Origin: Trifolium pratense
Lineage: Eukaryota; Streptophyta; Magnoliopsida; Fabales; Fabaceae
Direction: 5' to 3'
DNA length: 64,000 nucleotides
Assembly (NCBI RefSeq): GCF_020283565.1
Contig: NC_060059.1
Span: forward strand, 4,905,501 to 4,969,500
Shown: positions 49,411 to 60,471 of the stretch, in pieces
Numbering within the stretch: the stretch's first letter is position 1
How the letters are laid out: each line of letters begins with the position of its first letter
Notes under the pieces: model-generated
The model's input: only the letters and a program-made list of their open reading frames with translations
Databases searched by the model: none
What the model was told of the DNA's origin: nothing
Position numbers and translations under genes: made by a program

Positions 49411-49718
49411 GTGAATGATTCATTTTAAAGTATAAAGTGAATAATATAAGCCGTTAATCAAAAAATCAAAGAGAGAATTACTTAGAGATATTATAGGTAC
49501 ATCATAACATATCATGCATCATTACAATCACATAACTTGATTTCCTCACTTTACACTTTACTAAAATATACATCATATTTTTTTGGTCTTATACGTAATC
49601 CACTGAAATTAAACTCACATAATTGTGAGATCCCGGGTTTGAATCCGGGTTACTGAAATATACACCATATTTAATTAGTTATTTCAATAACGATAAAAGA
49701 GATTATTCTTTCTTTTTA

Positions 49719-49976
49719 CTCCATCTGTCCCAAATTGAGTGACACAGTTGACTGTATTGTACTATTTACACATATTGTTTTGACCATATTTTTCTACTAA
49801 TAAACAAAAATAAATATTAACATATAAGATGTTGTTGGATTCGTCTCGATGAATATTTTCAAAATATCAAATTTTCATAATTTTTACTATAATTTAATTA
49901 AAAATATTAATCGTCAAAGTTATACAACAACATACGTAAAACAGTAAACTGTGACACTCAATTTGGGACGAGTGAG
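49719..49976. mobile_element. Stowaway (Tc1/mariner) MITE, 258 bp
   Basis: Ends CTCCATCTGTCCCAAATTGA and, inward from the right, CTCACTCGTCCCAAATTGAG, flanked by TA on both sides (49717-49718, 49977-49978). The TA target and the CTCC-type end are the Stowaway signature. Confidence 0.75.
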
Positions 49977-50308
49977 TATTTAGATTTGTGACTGCAGATC
50001 AAGAAACAGTAGTCAATTTATGGTTGTAACTTGGAACTACACATAAATTATCCACGGAATAACTCAGATTTTGATTTAGAAGTTGACTACAAGTTTGAAA
50101 GTCCATTGGATACATATGAAGTTGGTTACACATACACTTTGATCTGATATCTACCATACAATTTATTTATTCATTTCTGATGGACACTTCTTAACTCATT
50201 ACCTACCTACTTAACGCTATTCACATGATCATTATCAATAATACAAAGTTGGTTCCCCAATTATTTGTTCATTGTCTTTGCGTTGGGTACGTAGTTGGGT
50301 ATGTACAA

Positions 50309-50333
50309 CATCCATCCATCCATCCATCCATCA
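50309..50333 (+). repeat. (ATCC)n microsatellite
   Basis: Five to six CATC/ATCC tandem units just past the stop codon of the HAD gene, within its likely 3' UTR. Confidence 0.8.
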
Positions 50334-50343
50334 AGGTCAGTTT

Positions 50344-51921
50344 TCAAGCACCAACAGCAGTGTATGCGCTTAGCAAAGCATCCAATTCGCTATTCGTGCG
50401 TGAAATCTTTCTCTCATCTTCGTCCACTCTGTTCCCCCATATTTCAGGAATCACTTTTGTTAGTGTAACACTATTCACACACTCCACTGTATAATCTCCA
50501 ACGTTATTATTCACACTCTCCCCAACCTAAACAAACACACCGTTAATTAATTAATTAATTAATAAACATCATTTTATTAATTTAAATTTGGTTTGTAAAA
50601 ATTACCAAAACAGTGTTGAGACCCATTTCTTTACCCGCAGCAACATTTCTAACACTGTCATCCAAAAACAACTGCAATACATACATACATAACATTAAAA
50701 ATTTAAACAATTTTCTATTTAAATGATAATCTGATCAAGTTACAAAACTAGACCATGACAACTAGACAAGTACTTGTTTGTTACAACGAGTTTAATTAGT
50801 TGACTTACCGTACGATGTGGATCCACGTTGGCAGCTTGGATCGCAATTCTGAAGGCATCCAAAGAAGGTTTGAGGAGGACAGGAAATTCATCAGGTCGGG
50901 TCGAGTTTGGTAGATTTGGGTTCAATGTCTCGAAACATATGATTTGTTCGAAACAGTCTCTTATCCCTAACCGATCCAAGGCCTCGAGTGCATGAATCCT
51001 GTCCGAATTTGTAAAAATCTAAACAAAAAACAAAAATGGTTTCAGAATTAGAAACATATTCTAAAAATAATAATATCCAGTTAATTGAATTAATATTAGA
51101 AAATGGACATACAATTTTCCTTTGGTTGATGGAACGCAACAAGTTCCGTAACTGAATGTCTGGTTTGATTAATTCGTAAGGTAGCCTTCCGTGCACGAAA
51201 CTGATTATAGTAAGAAAAACGAAAATTTAATAGACTATTTTGGAGTAAACAAGAAAACAGAGTAGTTAACTTAATTAAGCATGAATAATTAGACAGTGTT
51301 TCTATTTATAGTTACCTGTGATATTCTTCTGCGGTGATATCATAGCCTAGTGCCTGCAATTAAGTAATTAACTTCAAATTAGATTAAGAAATTGAGAGAG
51401 ATTATTAATATTTTTTAATTAATTAGAGTGTAAATTGATTGAATTGAGATTGGAATACTAACTCGCAAACCGGCAAGAGTGCTGCCGTGTGATTTAAAGA
51501 GTTGAACTCGAAGTGTGGAGGCTTTGGTCTGTGAGAAACCGCATTTCTCGATGAGAAAGAGATCAATGTTTTTCTTCACATAATTTCCAATTCCGATGCT
51601 GGATGAGTACAAGGTATCATCCAAATCTGCTTCATCAATAGATTATTAATTAGATGATTAAATTCTTATTAGTATATTAGATATATGTAATAGTTAATTA
51701 GTTACAATGATTAATTGTTCTTTACATTGATTTGATTGACAGATTATATAAGTTTTTTTTTTATCTTGATCAGACGGTCCTGATTCGATGATCTTCATAA
51801 TTAGTATAGTAATAATTTTGAAGGAGGAGTTTGTAGAAGGGGAAAAAGTAAGTAAGAAAGGAGTTAGTTACTAACCAAAGATGATGCAGTCGAATGGAGA
51901 AGATTTGGTACGAAAAGCCAT
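50344..51921 (-). CDS. HAD-family phosphatase (SDT1/pyrimidine 5'-nucleotidase-like), intact
   Basis: Exons in order: 51876-51921, 51463-51626, 51316-51353, 51113-51200, 50809-51018, 50606-50671, 50344-50526. All are GT-AG and phases close to 264 residues. HAD motifs are in place: motif I FDLDDTLY with nucleophile Asp16 and acid/base Asp18, motif II FTNSD at 114-118, the motif III lysine in PVLLKPSLDAF, and motif IV LFLDDS at 183-188. The helical cap lies between motifs I and II. Plant homologs are annotated as 'suppressor of disruption of TFIIS'-like or pyrimidine 5'-nucleotidase and are soluble phosphatases of uncertain natural substrate. A good TATA box lies about 90 bases upstream. Confidence 0.92.
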
Positions 51922-52010
51922 GGTTGTTGTTATTGATATTGATTTTGATGAAAATATAAAGTTATGAAGGAAAATGAGAGGGAATGGAAAAAAGTATCAA
52001 TGGGAGGGAC

Positions 52011-52020
52011 TTATATAGAG
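52011..52020 (-). promoter_or_regulatory. TATA box of the HAD phosphatase gene
   Basis: CTCTATATAAGTCCC on the minus strand, 90-100 bases upstream of the ATG at 51921, leaving room for a leader of about 60 bases. Spacing and match to the plant TATA consensus are both good. Confidence 0.65.
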
Positions 52021-52021
52021 A

Positions 52022-53130
52022 AGGAAATGGGATTAAATGGAATGAAAGGGTAGCGTGGACAATAAGGATTGGATAAATACAGGAAGTTCCAACAAAAGGT
52101 GAGTCAGCGTTTCACATTTTGTTGTTGTAAGCCGAGTAGATGTGGGGTCTACATCATGGACGCGTTTGCTAACTACCGTACCCGCGAGAATTTTGTGAAT
52201 GGACGATTATACCCTCTGTAATAATCTTGGATAGAATATATATAAATCAGCACAGGTCAATTTACGTCAGTCAGACAAACAAAGTATTCCATCCGTCTCA
52301 ACATATAATCAAAAGTTAATTAACGAAAGTGAATGTATTTAGTCCATATTTTAAATCAAATGCATCAAACTTATTTGACTCATTTTTACTTATATTTTAA
52401 AATGAATGAAGTACCTCACAAATAATAAGGTTTATTTAAACGTCTTATTTTCTATAATCGTATTTTATAATGAAATGAAATATTCCTTTTCGTTTAATTA
52501 TGACTAATTTTTATCATAAAATTGGTTGGACATCGGTGTTGGTGAGTTTTTCCTTTTGATTAAATTTTTTGCATACACTAAAATCAAAGATATATTAATT
52601 TTTTAATAAATTTTTGTGAACTTAGCTCAATTTATAATAGATTATATACATATTTGTATTCGGTCACTTGATCTTTCTTGTAACAAAGATATACATCACT
52701 TGCATCTTTCAACTCTTTTAACTTTTAAGTAATAATTTCATTCTTCACATGTATCATAAAAAGTTCGGTACGTATAAATAAAAAAGGCAAATTGGGAAAT
52801 TTGATTCCTAAACAACAAAAGAAGCTTTGTGTTACAACTCAGATAGATATGCATGTTTAACTATCATTTACAATATTTTTTAATGATAAGGAATAATTTA
52901 TTTAATTTAGACACTTATTTTAAAACAGGTCATTTTTTCATTTTAAAATTTCAATAATTTCAAACAAACAATACATGAGAAACAAATATACAGCTCAACT
53001 ATATGGCAAAATTTATTAATTTTTCAAAAATTTAACTTTTTTTAAAACATTAAAACTATACTCTCATTATCTACTTGATTATATATAAAATATGAGTGAT
53101 ACTCAACATATCTACGTTGCTTAAATATGA
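52022..53130. other. Gene-free spacer with a Stowaway-like MITE
   Basis: Around 52287-52412 the sequence begins CCATCCGTCTCAACATATAA and ends with a weak inverse (TTATATTTTAAAATGAATGAA), suggesting a decayed Stowaway-like element. Nothing else was recognised. Confidence 0.4.
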
Positions 53131-53529
53131 TGTAGGAGGATTTCTTCAGTATTTTATTATTTTAGTTAGATTTAGTTTTATTATATTTTAGGTAGATTTC
53201 TTATTTTTATATTTCACCTAGATTAGTTATTTTTATATTTTAGGTAGATTTGTTATTTTTATTTAGCTAGGTTTGTTATTTTTATTTTTACAATCTTTTA
53301 GAAGATTTGTTATTTTTATTTTTCACTACTATTTAAGGTAAACTATTGTAGCCTTGAAGGCAACTTTTTTTCATTCAATAAAATTATAGAGAATTTTCTC
53401 AAATTTGGTGGACTCCAAATTACTCTTTCGGTGGACTCCGAAACCCTATTTTGACAAGTTTGTGTTTGCGGCTTGTCTTTATCCATTAGGTTTAGCGTTT
53501 TGCTAACCTAGCGCTTCCGTACTGCGTCA
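53131..53529 (+). repeat. Putative LTR or LTR-derived leader
   Basis: It starts TGTAGGAGGATTTC and ends TGCGTCA, directly before a tRNA-iMet-type primer site. It contains imperfect tandem TAGATTTGTTATTTTTAT units, a TATTTAAG TATA-like box near 53331, and AATAAA near 53378: the content of a short plant LTR. No second copy exists downstream in the window, so LTR status is inferred from the primer site and composition. The left border is uncertain. Confidence 0.55.
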
Positions 53530-53530
53530 G

Positions 53531-53546
53531 TTGGTATCAGAGCAGG
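53531..53546 (+). other. Primer-binding site, initiator-tRNA-Met type
   Basis: TTGGTATCAGAGCAGG. TGGTATCAGAGC is the standard complement to the 3' end of plant initiator tRNA-Met used by many copia and gypsy elements. It lies one base after the putative LTR and 30 bases before the ATG. Confidence 0.85.
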
Positions 53547-53575
53547 TTTCTCCTGTTCTTTTCTAACGTGATCAG

Positions 53576-54352
53576 ATGGGAGATCAACCGGTGACGAAAA
53601 CAGAGTTTGATGGTGCCATAGCGGGTTTAACCGGGGCCATCACCGCTCTGACAACACAGATGACGACGTTATCCAACAACGTTAACAACAACAGAATCAA
53701 TCCGAATAGGGGAGGAGAACGAATTCCGGTTATTAGGGTTCGTAATAACAACCAAACTATTGTTACCTACATAAAATCAGAACATACGCGTGGTGAATCT
53801 GATTTGGAATACTATGAGCGTAGATACTACAAAAGGTTGAAGGATGATTACTACACGTTTAAAATCTCTGATTCGACATATCGTTGTCCGTTTTGTTGCA
53901 ACAAAGATTACTCCTTGTCCGACCTTTTGAGACATGCTTACAGAATGTCAGGTAACTTGCGTAAGACGATTAAAGATATTGCTAAACATTCTGTTTTGAT
54001 AACGTATATTAATTGGTATGTTAAGGTTAAATTCGATGAAGCATGGAGCCTCATCAATAATTCCAACAACAACAATCATGCCAACAATTTTCAACTACGT
54101 CACATAGCTAATGAAACCCTAGATGATAACCAACCATCTCATCCCGAGAAACTTGACGATTCTGCTGATAAATCCAAACCGAAAGAAACTGAAGTAGTTG
54201 TTGAACCAGATGTTTCAGTTGAAGGTGAAGAATCCAAAGATGAAAATAAAGAGGCCGATGAAGTCGAGCAAGTTCACGATGTTATTAGAGATTCCCAACA
54301 CGATGAAGTCTATACATCAATATTAGTTAGAGAGGGAATACAACAATATTAA
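53576..54352 (+). CDS. Retrotransposon gag N-terminus fused to zf-XS finger
   Basis: A single open frame of 258 codons. Residues 1-57 (MGDQPVTKTEFDGAIAGLTG..., ALTTQM, an Asn-rich spacer, ERIPVIRV) look like the N-terminus of Ty3/gypsy gag. Residues of about 74-146 match the zf-XS region of plant SGS3/FDM proteins: YYKRLKDDYYTFKISDSTY leads into a CPFC...DLLRHA Cys2-His core with a downstream AKHSVLITYI helix. In those proteins zf-XS precedes an XS domain that binds dsRNA with 5' overhangs; here no XS or XH domain follows, only an acidic Glu/Asp/Lys tail of about 90 residues. The leader and primer site suggest it was mobilised within an LTR element that captured a host exon. Function unknown; the open frame argues against old decay. 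Confidence 0.7.
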   Translation: MGDQPVTKTEFDGAIAGLTGAITALTTQMTTLSNNVNNNRINPNRGGERIPVIRVRNNNQTIVTYIKSEHTRGESDLEYYERRYYKRLKDDYYTFKISDSTYRCPFCCNKDYSLSDLLRHAYRMSGNLRKTIKDIAKHSVLITYINWYVKVKFDEAWSLINNSNNNNHANNFQLRHIANETLDDNQPSHPEKLDDSADKSKPKETEVVVEPDVSVEGEESKDENKEADEVEQVHDVIRDSQHDEVYTSILVREGIQQY

Positions 54353-54355
54353 ATA

Positions 54356-56264
54356 TTTTGAAAAAGAGTTATATTGCCTATTATAATTTTATCCGATTCA
54401 AGATATTAGTCTATACATTACGCACAAATAATATGAGGTTAAAAAAATACTCCTATATAGACTCTAATGTTTAAAGTTTAAGTAGATAAGATCTTGGGGT
54501 AAGACCGTAAGAACAACCACTATATTCTTGTGTTGCAGTATCAATTAGAGTATAATCAAGAAAATCATTATTTAATCATCTCCTCGAGATTAATAATTAA
54601 TTAATAATTCTTCAAGATAGGATCAAAATGTTCACGAGTAATGGGCAACATATCTTTTGGGGTACAAAATGGGTAACCTTAGCTATCTTATTCTTATCTA
54701 TACAGCAAAGAAGACAGCACATTCCAATATTCAAACTAATCTGTATGTACTATTGATAAAATGTACGTACATTTCCCATTTTCCTTTTGTTTGAACTTCA
54801 ACTTTTTATTTAAATTTTTATGAGATGTTCTTGTGGCAATTCATTTGAACAAATTTAAATTACGACAGGCTTTAATGACATGCAATTTAGGTTTGATTTG
54901 GGAGTTATGAGGGGAAAAAGGGAGACTATATTCGGAGGAAAGCGAAGAAGATAAAAAAAGAAAAATAATTTATAACTTATTTTATTTGAAAGAATGATGA
55001 TATTTTATTTGATTTGAGAATACTTCAAAGAAATTGAATGTATTTGCAAATTTATTCAAAATTTACCAAAGTATATTCACTCAATTAATTTATACTTCAT
55101 GGGTGGCAAAGTGAGACAACCACTTTAGACTTCATATTTATTTATACTACAAATTTATAATTTTAATTAATGGTAATAATCTTATTAAATCTACTGATCT
55201 CCGTGGAACTCTTTGTTTACTGATGTGCAAGCATTTTCATTTATAGTAACCTTAATATCGACTATGTTCATGAATAGTGGGTATATGTACCGATCGGAGA
55301 TAGCTTCAGGTAGCCCCTATAGACGACACTTGTGGGGTTCATTAGAACCATATATATAACAAAGTGTCAACCATTCATCAAGGAAAATTTCTCTTCCCAC
55401 CCCCAGGTTTCTTTTCCCAGGAAAAAACACGCAGAAAAAAATTCGGTTTCTATTTACCGAATTTTTCTACGTCTTTTGCGTGAGAAAAGAAACTTAAGGG
55501 GGTGTGAAAAGAAACTATTTTCATCAACTATGATCAATCAAGTCCAAAGCCTTATTGAAAACTCAAGCCCATAAGCCATTCTATCCCAAGTGGTAGCCGT
55601 AGCCCTATTCGGCCTAGCTTGGTCGAGAAGAGATTCATACGGAGACTTTTGCTATCCGAAAATTTCTCTCTATGTTAGTTAGCGGGGCAGACTTTCCTAT
55701 GATAGTCGCGCTACGACTTCTAACCGTCTGTTACGTCTTATCTTATTTGAGTATACTCGAATGTAGCTTGCCATGTTAGTTTCACATGAAAAATACTAAA
55801 ATGTGCCTTTTATTTCGGTGTTTGTGGCTTGGAAGGTTAAACAACATCGAGTTTGCCATAAATAATTGAAGTTCGACCTCCACAAAAAAAAACAAAAAAC
55901 TCTTAAAAAAGGACGAAAAACTTTAAAATGCGACTTAAGCATTTGACTTTTGAGTGGAGATTGGTCCTATATCCAATTTAAATAATCAAAACTTGTTGAA
56001 ATAGTATTAGTATATGTAGAGCCATGAGGTGTGTCAAACAAACGGCCATTCAAAATAAAAACTAATATTCATTTATAAATTAAATTTCACTTTTAAAGGA
56101 CTAATTAATATAACATGGGTTCATAAAACTCATAAACTTTCTGTTGAAAGTGAAATTGATATTAATTATTAGTTATTAGTCTATGTACTATTTCATTATT
56201 AGTTATTATTAGTCTATGTATTTCATGGTTGGTTCATAGTTGAATATTGATTTCAACAAGAGTG
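54356..56264. other. Gene-free region with MITE and a GC-richer island
   Basis: No gatekeeping gag, pol or second LTR follows the zf-XS ORF. At 55388-55520 there is a palindromic MITE (listed). At 55560-55760 the base composition is markedly GC-richer (GTAGCCGTAGCCCTATTCGG and similar) with no ORF or RNA identity I can name. The rest is AT-rich. Confidence 0.4.
55388..55520. mobile_element. Palindromic MITE, about 130 bp
   Basis: TCTTCCCACCCCCAGGTTTC on the left is mirrored by GAAACTTAAGGGGGTGTGAA on the right. The centre is a perfect AAAAATTCGGT...ACCGAATTTTT inverted repeat. It folds into one long hairpin. The target duplication is unclear. Confidence 0.5.
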
Positions 56265-59200
56265 ATGAAGACATTGATAATGTTCATCCTCTTCTTTCTC
56301 TACATGCTCTTTTGCAGCTCCATAGAATGCAATAATAATAATCATATTCCTCACCCACTTGATCCTCTAACACCTTCAGAATTCAACCTTATCCGAACCA
56401 TAATCCTCAAATCATACAAAACCAACAACCTCACTTTTCACTACATAGGGTTACACGAACCCGACAAACATCTCATCAAATCATGGCTGTCATCAAACTC
56501 CAAAACCAAAACACTTCAAACACCACCTCGTCAAGCTTTCATCATAGCCAGGTTCCAAAAACAATCCCTCGAAATCATCGTAGATTTTTCAACTCATTCC
56601 ATAATCTCAACAAAAATCTACAAAGGACAAGGATACCCTATGCTTACCTTTGGCGAACAAACCATTGCATCAGAGTTAATATTCAGTTACAAACCGTTTA
56701 AAGATTCGTTAAACAAAAGAGAAATTAACATATCTAATGTTTTATGTGCAACTTTTACAACAGGTTGGTTTGGAACAGAGGAAAGAACAAAAAGAACAGT
56801 GAAAGTGAAGTGTTATTACAATAATGATGATTCTGCTAATTTGTATGTGAGACCTTTGGAGGGTTTTGCAGGGGTTGTTGATCTTGATGAAATGAAAATT
56901 GTTAGTTATTCTGATAGATATGTGATTCCTGTGCCTAAAGCTGAAGGAACAGAGTATCGAGCTTCGAAGATGAAACCACCGTTTGGTCCAAAGCTTAAAG
57001 GGATAGGTGTTAGTCAACATGATGGACCTGGTTTTACCATTGAAGGTCACTCTGTAAGGTAACAAACACTCATTAAATTAATGTTAATTATATATTATCA
57101 ACTTTATTTTTAGTTTTTACAATGTTTTTAATCATAGGTAATACTGCACTAACTATAGAATGATTGATATTTGGAAAGTTTCTATCAAATTCCAACAAAT
57201 TGCATGTCATTGTCATAGACAATTAGATAAGTGGGTCATTTGTTTTGTCTTGCATGCTAGCTATACATATTATTAATTTAGGTCGTGTTTCATATGTTAA
57301 TAAGCGGCAAGTGACTTGGACAACTTTTGTTGTAACTTGTTCTGTGCTGTCAGTGTCAAGTATTTACTGTTTTGAAAATCAAACGTGCCCTTAGATTTTT
57401 TTAGTGGGATCTTGTTTGTTGTACATATTTTACATAAAATGAAAAAAAAAAGAGTTAATATATATTCTCCCGTCCCAAAATATAAACAAAAATGAATCAA
57501 AGAAATTTGATGTATTTGATTCAAAATTTAAATTAGGGTAAATAGGATTTTACCCCTGCAAAATAAGCCAATTTTGCATTACCCCCTGCAAAAAAAAAAA
57601 ATTGGAATTATCACCCTGCAATATGAAGATTCTCTCTTTTTACCCCCTGCTTGACAACTTGGCATAAAATTTTTATTTTTTATGAGGTGGCACGCATATG
57701 TGGCATTTATTTTATTTTTATTTTTTAAATTTGCACATATCATTTTTATTATTAAATAAATTGGCGACAAATATTTAAAAAATTCCACCTAATTAGTTTT
57801 TTTTTAAAAAAAATTATTGTGTCAAAAAAATTATTGGTTCAAAAAAAAATATTATTGTGTCAAAAAAAAAAATATTGAAATGGATGGTGGAGTATTTAAT
57901 ATTATTAAAAAAAGAAAAAGAGAAAATTAAAACAGCACAAAAATATTGTATTAAAAAAAACACAAAGATATGTTAATCCATTATTTCTAACGCAAAAAAA
58001 AAAAAAAAAAAACTTAGAATTCATTTTCTGTAACATAACACAAAACTTTCTCCTTCTCATTCTTCTTCTCAAAACCCAAAATTATGTTGATGTTGTTATT
58101 GTTCTTGTTCTTGTTGAATGATGAAGGTTATCGTGTTAGGGATGAAGGAGAAATTAAAAAAAGATTTATTATTATTTTTTTTAATTTGTAATTTATTTAA
58201 TAATAAAAATGACATGTGCAAATTAAAAAAAGTTAAATGCCACATATGCATGCCACCTCATAAAAAATAAAGATTCTATGCCAAGTTGTCAAACAGGGGG
58301 GTAAAAAGAGATAATCTTCATATTGCAGGGGGTAATCCCAATTTTTTTTTTTGCAGGGGATAATGCAAAATTGACTTATTTTGCAGAGGGTAGAACCCTA
58401 TTTACCTTTTAAACTAAATATATCATTTTTGTTGACCAATATTTTTTATTATATTTTAAAACAGAGAGTATAGTACAGTCATTTGCCAAACAAATAATGT
58501 TTATTTAATAATTGATAGTTGACCATTAATTTGTTGGATCAGTTGGGCCAATTGGGTCTTCCATGTGGGATTTGACATTAAAGCTGGTCCAATAATTTCT
58601 CTAGCATCAATTTATGATCTGGAAAAGCAAAAATATCGTGATGTACTATACAAAGGATTCATATCAGAGGTTTTTGTGCCATACCAAGACCCAAGTGAGG
58701 AATGGTATTACACAACTTACTTTGATTGTGGTGAATATGGTTTTGGACAATCTATGTCTTCATTACAACGTTTCACAGATTGTCCTGCCAATGCTGTGTT
58801 CATAGATGCATACTATTCTGGTTCAGATGGTGTTCCTGTTAAGATAGTTAATGCATTTTGCATTTTTGAGAAGTATGCTGGTGATATCATGTGGCGTCAC
58901 ACAGAAATTGCTATTCCAAATGAAGTGGTATTTTTATTTTTAAGTTTTACTTAAATTTATGAAGCACGTACACAGACATGGATATTGGACACGACACGAA
59001 CACTGATATGTCGACACCTGTAATAATTTGAAAAATGACACAATTCAATATAATTATAAGTGTCGGTGTCGTGTTGGTATTTAACACTGGGACAGAGCTA
59101 ATCCGAGAAGTGTATGTGCTTCACAGAATTTTATATTGGAATTATTGATTCATTTTGTGTTTTTAGTTGATATATAAATATTGATTCTGTTTGTGGCAGA

Positions 59201-60471
59201 TAACTGAGGTCAGGTCAGATGTAAGCCTAATAGTGAGAGCTGTTTCAACTGTGGGAAACTATGATTATGTAATTGATTGGGAGTTTAAACCAAGTGGTAG
59301 CATCAAAGTTGGGGTATGCTTGTATTTATACACCAAATATTTTATGAATTTGATCGTTATGATTTTCACTCCTCAAACTTGTAACTTACCTTAAATTTTA
59401 TATTTAACTGTTGTTATATGAAGCTAAATGAATACTATATTTTAAAATAGGTTGGACTTACTGGTATATTAGGGATTAAGGCAGGGACATATACCAACAC
59501 AGATCAAATCAAAGAAGACATATATGGAACATTACTAGCTGATAACACCATTGGTGTCTACCATGATCACTTCTTTACATATTATCTTGACCTTGACATT
59601 GATGGTGAAGCCAACTCATTTGTCAAGACAAATTTAGAGACTGTAAAAGTTAAAGATGACAAAATACCAAGGAAAAGTTATTGGACTATTGTAAAGGAAA
59701 CAGCTAAAACAGAAGGTGATGCAAGAGTCAACATTGGTTTTAAGCCTTCTGAGTTAGTAGTAGTGAATCCTAATAAGAAAACAAAACAAGGAAATACAAT
59801 TGGTTACCGTTTGCTTCCAGGTCCAATTTTGCATCCACTTTTGGTAAATGATGATTATCCACAAATTAGAGGTGCTTTTACAAATTATAATGTGTGGGTT
59901 ACACCTTATAATAAAAGTGAGAAATGGGCTGGAGGATTATATGTTGATCATAGCAGAGGTGATGATACTTTAGCTGTGTGGAGTCTAAGGTAAGTCAATT
60001 ACACAAAAAATGTAAAATGGAAAATTGCACTCACATTTTTGGTCATATATCTTATTATACTATCTCATCTACTTTTATAAGAAATAGTTGACTTTTTAGG
60101 TTCGTTGAATAACTAGATACATCGGTTATTCAACGAACCTAAAAAGTCTAACTATTTCTTATAAAAATGATCAAAAGGAGTATATTTAAGCAAACAATCA
60201 TGACTCTTATTGTTGAAGATGTCTGAGAAATTGTTCATGTTTTGGTGTCTTGAATTGGATGTGTAGGGATAGGGAGATTGAGAACAAGGACATAGTATTA
60301 TGGCACACAATGGGATTTCATCATATTCCTTCTCAAGAAGATTTTCCAGTTATGCCAACATTGAGTGGTGGATTTGAGCTGAGACCAACCAATTTCTTTG
60401 AGAGAAATCCAGTCCTTAAAACAAAATCACCAAAGTCTATTCATTGGCCTAATTGCACTTCTCAACATTAG
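56265..60471 (+). CDS. CuAO: Copper-containing primary amine oxidase, intact, 5 exons
   Basis: Exons: 56265-57058, 58543-58927, 59200-59313, 59451-59989, 60267-60471; GT-AG introns, phases close to 678 residues. Residues 1-20 form a secretion signal ([19 protein letters not shown]). Two small N-domains then precede the catalytic domain. Visible key residues: catalytic base Asp in [10 protein letters not shown] (about 326), the Tyr converted to topaquinone in VGNYDY (about 414), copper ligands HDH (469 and 471) and a third His in [15 protein letters not shown] (about 630). The enzyme oxidises putrescine and other diamines in the apoplast to aminoaldehyde, ammonia and peroxide, and resembles pea and lentil seedling amine oxidase (about 670 residues). 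The ATG at 56265 is chosen because it directly starts the signal peptide. Exon 1/2 joining gives Ser at residue 265, where relatives have Arg. Confidence 0.95.
57465..58470. mobile_element. Stowaway-like MITE split by another MITE, CuAO intron 1
   Basis: TTCTCCCGTCCCAAAATATA at the left is mirrored on the right by TATTTTAAAACAGAGAGTA. The halves also pair internally (AATTTGATGTATTTGATTC against the ATATATC side). The 57536-58407 element interrupts it. It lies in the 1.48-kb first intron of the amine oxidase gene. Confidence 0.5.
57536..58407. mobile_element. MITE with GGGTAAATAGGATTTT ends, about 872 bp
   Basis: The left end GGGTAAATAGGATTTTACCC, with CTGCAAAATAAGCCAATTTT after it, recurs inverted at the right. 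Flanking TTTAAATTA (57527-57535) and TTTAAACTA (58408-58416) form a 9-bp duplication with one mismatch. Further matching blocks (ATTTGCACAT, GGTGGCA) make the whole unit palindromic. No transposase. Confidence 0.65.
58959..59124. mobile_element. Small MITE in CuAO intron 2
   Basis: The left end ATGAAGCACGTACACAGAC and the right end read inward GTGAAGCACATACACTTC form inverted repeats around a GTGTCGGTGTCG/CGACAC-rich centre. It is of the same family as 46135-46281 in the LOX 3' flank. Confidence 0.55.
60063..60180. mobile_element. Stowaway-like hairpin MITE in CuAO intron 4
   Basis: Arms AAGAAATAGTTGACTTTTTA and GGTTCGTTGAATAAC recur inverted with one mismatch around an 11-base loop. Outer ends CTCATCT and CTCCTTTTG are flanked by TA. 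The near-perfect stem of over 50 bases points to a recent element. Confidence 0.6.

Larger units (their letters stand above)
46041..50343. other. Gene-poor region between LOX and the HAD gene
   Basis: It holds the LOX 3' flank, a small MITE at 46135-46281, a SINE at 49255-49410 and a Stowaway MITE at 49719-49976 (listed separately). A 156-codon open frame on the minus strand at 47214-47684 has no recognisable domain and is not called as a gene. Otherwise AT-rich. Confidence 0.45.

Noticed and set aside
49620..49665. Possible tRNA (GGGTTTGAATCCGGG string)
   Set aside because: Only a T-arm-like hairpin is present. No acceptor, D or anticodon arms can be placed around it.
54356..56264. 3' LTR or pol remnant downstream of the gag/zf-XS ORF
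   Set aside because: No repeat of the leader and no RT, integrase or protease motifs were found, so a complete element cannot be claimed.
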